Positions 12,927-17,084 of a stretch of 17,084 bases of DNA are shown in pieces; the first letter of the stretch is position 1; each line of letters starts with the position of its first letter. Source of the DNA: an uncultured Bacteroidales bacterium (GTDB taxonomy: Bacteria; Bacteroidota; Bacteroidia; Bacteroidales; UBA932); NCBI GenBank assembly GCA_946405485.1, contig CAMJHJ010000023.1, positions 1 through 17,084 of the forward strand. Reading direction: 5' to 3'. Below the pieces are notes generated by a model. The model saw only the letters and a list, made by a program, of their open reading frames with translations. It did no database searches and was not told where the DNA came from. Made by a program: the position numbers and the translations under genes.

Positions 12927-14291
12927 TCAGTCGAAATGGTTATAAATGACAGTGGGACGTTCCGCCCGTATGCTCATGGACGGGAACCAGATGTCGTCCG
13001 CGGTCAGACCGCAGGCCTCGATGGCCTCCAGCGCATACTCCAGGCGTCCGAAATTGGAATCCACGTTGTTGGTGCCGAAGGTGAACTTGATGCCGCGCGC
13101 CTTGGCTTTGCGGATGATGTCGAAAGATGGGATCTTGTAGCGCGGGTTGATCTCCAGGGCGATGTGATACTTCTCCAGCACATCCAGGACTTTGTCCACG
13201 CGCTCGGGCGTCCAGAAGACGTCATATTGGGCCTGCATGACGCCGGGCAGGAAGGTCGGATTGGCATAGATGTCGGCGGGCTCGTTGGTGAGGATCAGCA
13301 CCGTCTGGTCGACGAGATGGTCCATGTACTGCTGCCGGCTGATGCCGTCGAAAAACACTTCCTCCGGTCGGTAGATCCGTGAGTTCCTGCCCTTGTGGTC
13401 GATGATCGTCATTGCGTCGGTGAAGAGATATTCGAAGATGCCCAGGGCGTCCTTGGAGAAGGTCTGGGTCCATTTCCGTCCCTCGCCCTGTACGCCGAAG
13501 AGGAAGGGCTCGCCGCTGATCTCGTCGTGATAGGCATAGACCTCCGCGTCGTCCGCGAGCATGCGTCCCACGCCGCCCTCACCGGCATTCGGCGCCACGC
13601 CGTAATTGATGCCATAGTTCATGGACATCGCGTGCGCCATCTCCTGCGTCAGGTCGCCCTTGAGGTGGACGTGGTAGTCGATGACCGGGAAGTCCCGCTG
13701 CTGCAGGCGGATGATCCCGTCCTGCTGCTCATTGACCGGCGCGAGAGTGTCGGCCGGATTCTTCGTGCCTTCGGGCAGGGTTGTGAGGGTCAGGTTCCGG
13801 AATTCGACGGTGCCGCTCACCCCCTGCAGTCCGATGCGTCCGGGCGCGATGCGCTCAGCCTCGTGTCCCGGCGCCCGCCAGGGGTCCTCCGGCTCCGTAT
13901 AACAGACGACATCCACGCCGTTGATGCGGACGCCGACATTCTTGCCACGCACGGCGACATTGACGTCGAACCATTCTCCGTCCTGCGCCAGGGAGCGGTA
14001 GAGATTGCGCACGTGCAGCAGGCTGCCGGTCTTGACGCTGCCGTCGATCGGGCCGTTGTGCAGGAGCACTTCGTAACCGGAAGCGTCCTCTTGCCGGCAG
14101 AACGAGATGAGCGCCCGGGCACCCTCCGAGCAGCGAGCCTGCCCGTTCAGCTCAAAGTCGCAGACACTCTGCCGTGAACTCCAGCTGTCGCCCTCGCCCA
14201 GACTGAGCGCGGAAGGGATGGACGGCCGGCAGCTTGCCGCCAAAAGCACGAGGACACTGAAGATGCAGGATAGAGGGAAGGATAGTCTCAT
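12927..14291 (-). CDS. Lipoprotein fusing a DUF1080 domain to a PHP-type metal hydrolase domain
   Basis: A 454-residue lipoprotein (Cys21 in LAASC). Residues about 45-170 resemble DUF1080 (3-keto-disaccharide hydrolase fold, LamG-like): YEVLLHNG, GEWFDVNVAVRG, then the closing GRIGLQGVSGTVEFRNLTL. Residues about 200-450 begin with Asp205-Tyr-His207-Val-His209, the metal-binding DxHxH opening of PHP or amidohydrolase barrels. Later HIALEINPRYKIPS and KFTFGTNNVDSNFGRL fit the PHP strand with a conserved Glu and the late Ser/Asn-Asp region. DUF1080 proteins act on 3-keto-glycosides; PHP domains are mostly phosphoesterases. The reaction of the combined enzyme is unknown. The gene lies 12 nt after a lipoprotein gene and 2 nt before the sugar kinase gene, in one operon. 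Confidence 0.7.
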   Translation of the reverse strand: MRLSFPLSCIFSVLVLLAASCRPSIPSALSLGEGDSWSSRQSVCDFELNGQARCSEGARALISFCRQEDASGYEVLLHNGPIDGSVKTGSLLHVRNLYRSLAQDGEWFDVNVAVRGKNVGVRINGVDVVCYTEPEDPWRAPGHEAERIAPGRIGLQGVSGTVEFRNLTLTTLPEGTKNPADTLAPVNEQQDGIIRLQQRDFPVIDYHVHLKGDLTQEMAHAMSMNYGINYGVAPNAGEGGVGRMLADDAEVYAYHDEISGEPFLFGVQGEGRKWTQTFSKDALGIFEYLFTDAMTIIDHKGRNSRIYRPEEVFFDGISRQQYMDHLVDQTVLILTNEPADIYANPTFLPGVMQAQYDVFWTPERVDKVLDVLEKYHIALEINPRYKIPSFDIIRKAKARGIKFTFGTNNVDSNFGRLEYALEAIEACGLTADDIWFPSMSIRAERPTVIYNHFD

Positions 14292-14303
14292 GGTGCGGGG
14301 CTC

Positions 14304-15002
14304 TTATTTGATCATGTCCTGAAGAAGGCCGGCGAGGTTCTCGCGGACATCGGATGCGTTGACGGGATTGGAATAGAAGAAGGTGTTGTTGAGGCCGAGA
14401 TCGGCGATCTCGCCCGTCTGGGAGTCGATGATAGCGTAATAAATCGTGTTGTTGTAGGGTTCCGTGCGCGGAATGTAGGTCGGATTGGACCTCTTCCTTC
14501 TGTCGGCAATCTGATCGGCGATTTTCTCGATCATACGGATGGTCGCGCGCTCCATCTCTTCCAGGCGGCGGCCTTCTGCGGACTGGATGTGACCATAGGA
14601 ATAGAAAATGATTCCGTAACGGTGCTTGCTCTGCTTGATCTTCTGGACCAGCGCGTCGGGAACACGGAGACGCCCGGCACGGGAGGTTCCCATGTCTGCG
14701 AAGGAATCGAGCCAGCGGCCGATGGCGGCGTCGCGGTCATCATAGTCCATCTGGATGGCGTGGGTGAAGGGGTAACGCTCGGATTCGATGACCTCCAAAA
14801 GGACCCTGGCGGCCTCATCTGACAGATCGGCGTCATACTTCGGGTTGTTGCGCTCATTGTAGTAGATGACGTGTGAGAAGGGCTCGAAGAGGGCGTATTC
14901 GTCAACGCCCTTGAGGTTGAAATTGCTGGAGTAGCGTGCCGGCCCGCAGGAGGAGACGATCGTCAGGACTGCGGCGAAAAGGAAGGGGAGTCTGTGTTTC
15001 AT
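14304..15002 (-). CDS. Lipoprotein of unknown function
   Basis: A 232-residue protein with a lipoprotein signal (V16-S-S-C19 after a short hydrophobic core), so probably anchored in the envelope facing the periplasm or surface. The mature part is mixed alpha/beta with no motif I recognise. Notable are an acidic stretch with a possible metal-binding look (MDYDDRDAAIGRW), an aromatic strand (HRYGIIFYSYGHIQS), a charged helix (about 150-170) and a tyrosine/asparagine-rich end (PYNNTIYYAIIDSQTGEI). The YAIIDSQTGEI strand could be a small beta-sheet element. It is the first gene of a three-gene minus-strand operon, ahead of the DUF1080-PHP fusion and the sugar kinase. A -7 box lies 31 nt upstream. 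Confidence 0.75.
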   Translation of the reverse strand: MKHRLPFLFAAVLTIVSSCGPARYSSNFNLKGVDEYALFEPFSHVIYYNERNNPKYDADLSDEAARVLLEVIESERYPFTHAIQMDYDDRDAAIGRWLDSFADMGTSRAGRLRVPDALVQKIKQSKHRYGIIFYSYGHIQSAEGRRLEEMERATIRMIEKIADQIADRRKRSNPTYIPRTEPYNNTIYYAIIDSQTGEIADLGLNNTFFYSNPVNASDVRENLAGLLQDMIK

Positions 15003-15033
15003 ATGATGGTTTATTTCGTTTTTTTCGTGTCTA

Positions 15034-15041
15034 CGAATTTA
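15034..15041 (-). promoter_or_regulatory. -7 box for the lipoprotein / DUF1080-PHP / kinase operon
   Basis: The minus strand reads TAAATTCG from 15041 to 15034, matching TAnnTTyG, 31 nt before the ATG. No separate promoter-like sequence is seen in the two short gaps inside the operon. Confidence 0.5.
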
Positions 15042-15084
15042 CAAAAAAATAGGACGATTTGCATCAAAGCAGCGGAACAGTTCG

Positions 15085-15092
15085 TATTTTTG
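15085..15092 (+). promoter_or_regulatory. -7 box for the rRNA methyltransferase gene, directly abutting the start codon
   Basis: TATTTTTG matches TAnnTTTG and ends five bases before the ATG at 15098, as in luxS. A TTTG at 15058-15061 lies 23 bp upstream, longer than the usual 19. Confidence 0.55.
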
Positions 15093-15097
15093 TGTCC

Positions 15098-16237
15098 ATG
15101 AAGCGTATGACCTGTCCTTCTTTTGAGCGTTGCGGCGCGTGCCGGTGGCTGGATTGCGACTATGCGGAGCAGCTGGCCCGCAAGCGCGATGCGGTCGCAC
15201 AGGCATTCCGGGCTGCGGGGCTGCGGGTGAATGTGCGGGAAGTGTACGGGATGGAGGAGCCTTTCCACTATCGCAACAAGGTGATCGCCGCCGTCTCGAT
15301 GCAGGGCTCGCGGGTCGTCTGCGGCCTGTATGAGGAATGGTCGCACCGGGTGGTCCCCGTCTCGGACTGCCTGTTGCAGGACCGGCGGCTGAATGCCGTG
15401 CTGGGGACGCTGACGGATTTGCTGAATAAGCTGAAGATCAAGCCTTTCGGCTACGGCGGCGTGCTTCGGCACATCTTGCTGCGCGTGGGGGTCCGGACGG
15501 GGCAGGTGATGGTCGTGCTGGTGACTTCGGAGGAACTGATGCACGGGCGCAAGGAGCTCCTTTCGCGCCTGCGGGCCGCGCATCCCGAGGTCGCGACCGT
15601 GGTGCAGAACATCCAGCCGCGGCAGACGAGCGTGGTGCTGGGGCCGCGGGAGAAAGTGCTCTATGGGCCGGGGTTCATTTATGATGAATTGCTGGGCCTG
15701 CGATATAAGATCAGTGCCCGTTCCTTCTATCAGGTCAATCCGGTGCAGACGGAGCGGCTGTATGGACTGGCCCTGTCGGAAGCTGCGCTCAGGCCGGGAG
15801 AGACCTTGCTGGACGCTTATTGCGGCATCGGGACGATCGGGCTCTCGGCGGCGGGCTCCGAGACCCGGGTGATCGGGGTGGAGATCAACGGGGACGCCGT
15901 GCGGGACGCCATCGGCAACGCCCGGGCGAACGGGATCCGGAATGCGCAGTTCTACTGCGACGACGTCGGCACCTTCATGCGGGACTTTGACACGCCCGTG
16001 AATGTCCTGATGCTCGACCCGCCCCGAGCGGGCTGTGACGAACCGTTCCTCCGTTCAGCCCTGCGGCTCAGCCCGGAACGTATCGTTTACGTCAGCTGCA
16101 ATCCCGAGACCCAGGCCCGCGACGTCGCTTTCCTCACGCGCGGCGGCCGCTACCGCATCGCTTCGGACGCTTGCCCGGTCGACATGTTTCCGCACACGGG
16201 ACACATTGAAAATGTGCTCGCGCTCAGAAGGGGCTGA
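15098..16237 (+). CDS. rlmD: 23S rRNA (uracil-5-)-methyltransferase, RlmD/TrmA family
   Basis: A 379-residue cytoplasmic enzyme that methylates C5 of a uracil in rRNA using S-adenosylmethionine. The N-terminus has the iron-sulfur cysteines Cys6, Cys12, Cys15 and, further on, Cys91 in VSDC, typical of RlmD/RlmCD. The SAM-binding region has LDAYCGIGTIGL and EINGDAVRDAIGNA. The catalytic half has LDPPRAGC and the nucleophile Cys334 in VSCNPETQARD. There is no N-terminal TRAM domain; the protein begins directly at the Fe-S motif. The frame opens upstream of 15098, but this ATG gives the family N-terminus and lies just behind a -7 box. The target uracil (U1939, U747 or a tRNA site) cannot be decided from the sequence. 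Confidence 0.92.
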   Translation: MKRMTCPSFERCGACRWLDCDYAEQLARKRDAVAQAFRAAGLRVNVREVYGMEEPFHYRNKVIAAVSMQGSRVVCGLYEEWSHRVVPVSDCLLQDRRLNAVLGTLTDLLNKLKIKPFGYGGVLRHILLRVGVRTGQVMVVLVTSEELMHGRKELLSRLRAAHPEVATVVQNIQPRQTSVVLGPREKVLYGPGFIYDELLGLRYKISARSFYQVNPVQTERLYGLALSEAALRPGETLLDAYCGIGTIGLSAAGSETRVIGVEINGDAVRDAIGNARANGIRNAQFYCDDVGTFMRDFDTPVNVLMLDPPRAGCDEPFLRSALRLSPERIVYVSCNPETQARDVAFLTRGGRYRIASDACPVDMFPHTGHIENVLALRRG

Positions 16238-16262
16238 TTGTCTTAATCCCTGCTGGATTCGC

Positions 16263-16745
16263 CTAATACACGTAACGCACGGCGTGCCAGACCGCGAAGA
16301 ACTCTTCGATGGTGAGGTAACCGTCCACCGTGAAGAGGACGTCGCTCTGGAAGCTGCTGGTGCCCTCGTAGACTTTGCCGTCCCGGATCGTGGCCAGGAT
16401 ATCACTGGTGAAAGTGGACGTGCCCTTGTAGATCTTGCCGTCGCGGATTGTGAAAAGGATGTCGCGCTGGAAGTCGCTGGTGCCTTTATAGACCTTTCCG
16501 TCCCGGACCGTGTAAAGGACATCGCTGGTAAAACTGGATGTGCCTTTGAAGATCTGGTGGGACCGGACGGTGGCGATGACGTCGCTGGTGAAGCCGGAGG
16601 TCTTTTTGTAGACCTTTCCGTCCCGCACCGTGCAGATCACGTCACTGGTGAAGGAACTCGTGCCTTTATACACCCGCACCTCTGCCGCCGCCCCTCTCAC
16701 GGCGAAGGGCAGCAGGAGAAGCAGGGCCGTGAATAGCGCCTTCAT
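16263..16745 (-). CDS. Secreted protein of six tandem 20-residue repeats
   Basis: A 160-residue protein with a Sec signal (hydrophobic core 4-16, likely cut near Ala21) and no lipobox. Residues 20-139 are six consecutive 20-residue units with no linker. The consensus unit is V/I-R-D-G-K-V/I-Y-K-G-T-S-x-F-T-S-D-V/I-L-x-T; the first unit is degenerate at its start and the third has SHQIF instead of DGKVY. Each unit looks like two short beta strands with a turn, so a closed beta repeat fold is likely. The last 21 residues (VDGYLTIEEFFAVWHAVRYVY) are a non-repeat cap. I do not recognise a characterised family. The gene is 25 nt downstream of the ABM monooxygenase gene, with no promoter seen in between. 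Confidence 0.8.
   Translation of the reverse strand: MKALFTALLLLLPFAVRGAAAEVRVYKGTSSFTSDVICTVRDGKVYKKTSGFTSDVIATVRSHQIFKGTSSFTSDVLYTVRDGKVYKGTSDFQRDILFTIRDGKIYKGTSTFTSDILATIRDGKVYEGTSSFQSDVLFTVDGYLTIEEFFAVWHAVRYVY
16329..16688 (-). repeat. Six 60-bp tandem repeats within the secreted repeat protein gene
   Basis: The six 20-codon units occupy 16688 to 16329 in exact 60-bp steps. They are related at DNA level (recurring accttgccgtcc-like and gtcgctggt-like blocks on the plus strand) but diverged, so unit gain or loss has not been very recent. Confidence 0.85.
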
Positions 16746-16770
16746 GGATTCTGAGAGAGAGGGATGTCGC

Positions 16771-17055
16771 CTAGGCGAACTGGAAGCTCTCGATCTTCAG
16801 TTTACCGTTCTGCTGGATGACGCCGACATATTCGGCGAACTCCGGCGTCGCGGAATGCTTGTCCAGGGCGGCCTGGTCGCGCCAGGTCTCGCAAATCATG
16901 AAGATATCTTTGCGCGTGGCGCTGCAAAAAACATCATAAGCCACGCAGCCTTCATGCTGCAAAGATTTGGCTGTCAGGGCTTTGGCGGCCTCCAGGGCGC
17001 ACTCGAACGTCTGCTCGCCGGCGGCGGCTTGGAAGAAACAGTTGATACGGATCAT
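16771..17055 (-). CDS. ABM-domain protein (putative quinol monooxygenase, YgiN-like)
   Basis: A 94-residue protein, the usual size of single-domain ABM (antibiotic biosynthesis monooxygenase) proteins, which are dimeric ferredoxin-like folds. Typical features are the N-terminal strand MIRINCFFQ, the helix ALEAAKALTAKSLQHEGCVAYDVF, and the FMICETWRDQAALDKHSATPEF block, in which E-x-W and the H-x-x-x-x-F spacing are the family hallmark. Relatives oxidise small quinols or act as heme or metabolite enzymes without bound cofactor; the substrate here is unknown. The start at 17053-17055 is supported by a -7 box TATATTTG at 17083-17076. It is probably co-transcribed with the downstream repeat-protein gene (25-nt gap). 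Confidence 0.85.
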   Translation of the reverse strand: MIRINCFFQAAAGEQTFECALEAAKALTAKSLQHEGCVAYDVFCSATRKDIFMICETWRDQAALDKHSATPEFAEYVGVIQQNGKLKIESFQFA

Positions 17056-17075
17056 AGTTGTCTGATATTTCTTTT

Positions 17076-17083
17076 CAAATATA
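17076..17083 (-). promoter_or_regulatory. -7 box for the ABM / repeat-protein pair
   Basis: The minus strand reads TATATTTG, an exact TAnnTTTG match, 20 nt before the ATG. The -33 region lies beyond the window end. Confidence 0.6.
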
Positions 17084-17084
17084 C

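Noticed and set aside
13395..14177. 260-codon plus-strand frame opposite the DUF1080-PHP gene
   Set aside because: The minus-strand protein has a signal peptide and domain motifs; the plus-strand frame has none.
16245..16259. Short stem AATCC/GGATT between the convergent rRNA methyltransferase and repeat-protein genes
   Set aside because: Only five base pairs and no T-run on either side, too weak to call a terminator.
16329..16688. 60-bp tandem repeats as a possible CRISPR-like array
   Set aside because: The units are coding, in frame and contiguous with no spacers, and lie within a protein with a signal peptide.

Overview
The window reads as chromosomal DNA of a GC-rich member of the Bacteroidales (Bacteroidetes). 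The evidence is Bacteroidetes-type promoters (-7 boxes TAnnTTTG or TAnnTTCG, one with a TTTG box exactly 19 bp upstream) in front of many genes, absent or weak Shine-Dalgarno sequences, many short Sec/SPII lipoprotein signals, and a hydrolase-rich operon typical of glycan-degrading gut bacteria. No tRNA, rRNA, CRISPR array, insertion sequence or phage gene was seen. Genus cannot be fixed from the sequence alone.

Layout. 1-195: C-terminal end of enolase, followed by a long palindromic element (209-290) and, convergently, a YkuD-type L,D-transpeptidase lipoprotein. 1078-3652: a short MetH-like homocysteine methyltransferase whose pterin domain is degenerate and cut off, a single-domain ppGpp hydrolase of the RelA/SpoT HD type on the minus strand, and luxS. 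3653-3971: a gene-free interval that holds a consensus promoter and a strong intrinsic terminator about 120 nt apart, best explained as an undescribed small RNA. 3972-11923: a plus-strand operon of five genes with gaps of 3-18 nt: a NahK-like sugar 1-kinase, a GH109 alpha-N-acetylgalactosaminidase, two GH78-type alpha-L-rhamnosidases and a clan GH-A glycosidase. 15002-11920 on the minus strand: a lipoprotein of unknown function, a DUF1080-PHP fusion and a PfkB sugar kinase, with gaps of 12 and 2 nt. 15098-16237: an RlmD-like rRNA uracil methyltransferase. 17055-16263 on the minus strand: an ABM-fold monooxygenase and a secreted protein made of six 20-residue repeats.

How the genes work together. 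GH109 would release GalNAc from glycans, and the kinase encoded just upstream could phosphorylate it at C1. The rhamnosidases and the GH-A enzyme would trim other linkages of the same or a co-occurring glycan. The convergent DUF1080-PHP/PfkB operon also looks like carbohydrate processing. MetH-like, LuxS and the ppGpp hydrolase sit together and touch the S-adenosylmethionine cycle and stress signalling.

Most unusual observation. Two copies of a palindromic element (209-290 and 12035-12118) share fixed sequence blocks and a UUCG-capped tip, while an 8-bp stretch of the stem differs completely between copies and is still perfectly paired in each. One copy lies behind enolase. The other is inserted in frame inside the PfkB kinase gene and adds 28 codons between conserved parts of the protein. 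This resembles the protein-invading palindromic elements known from Rickettsia, and I know of no description of it in Bacteroidetes.
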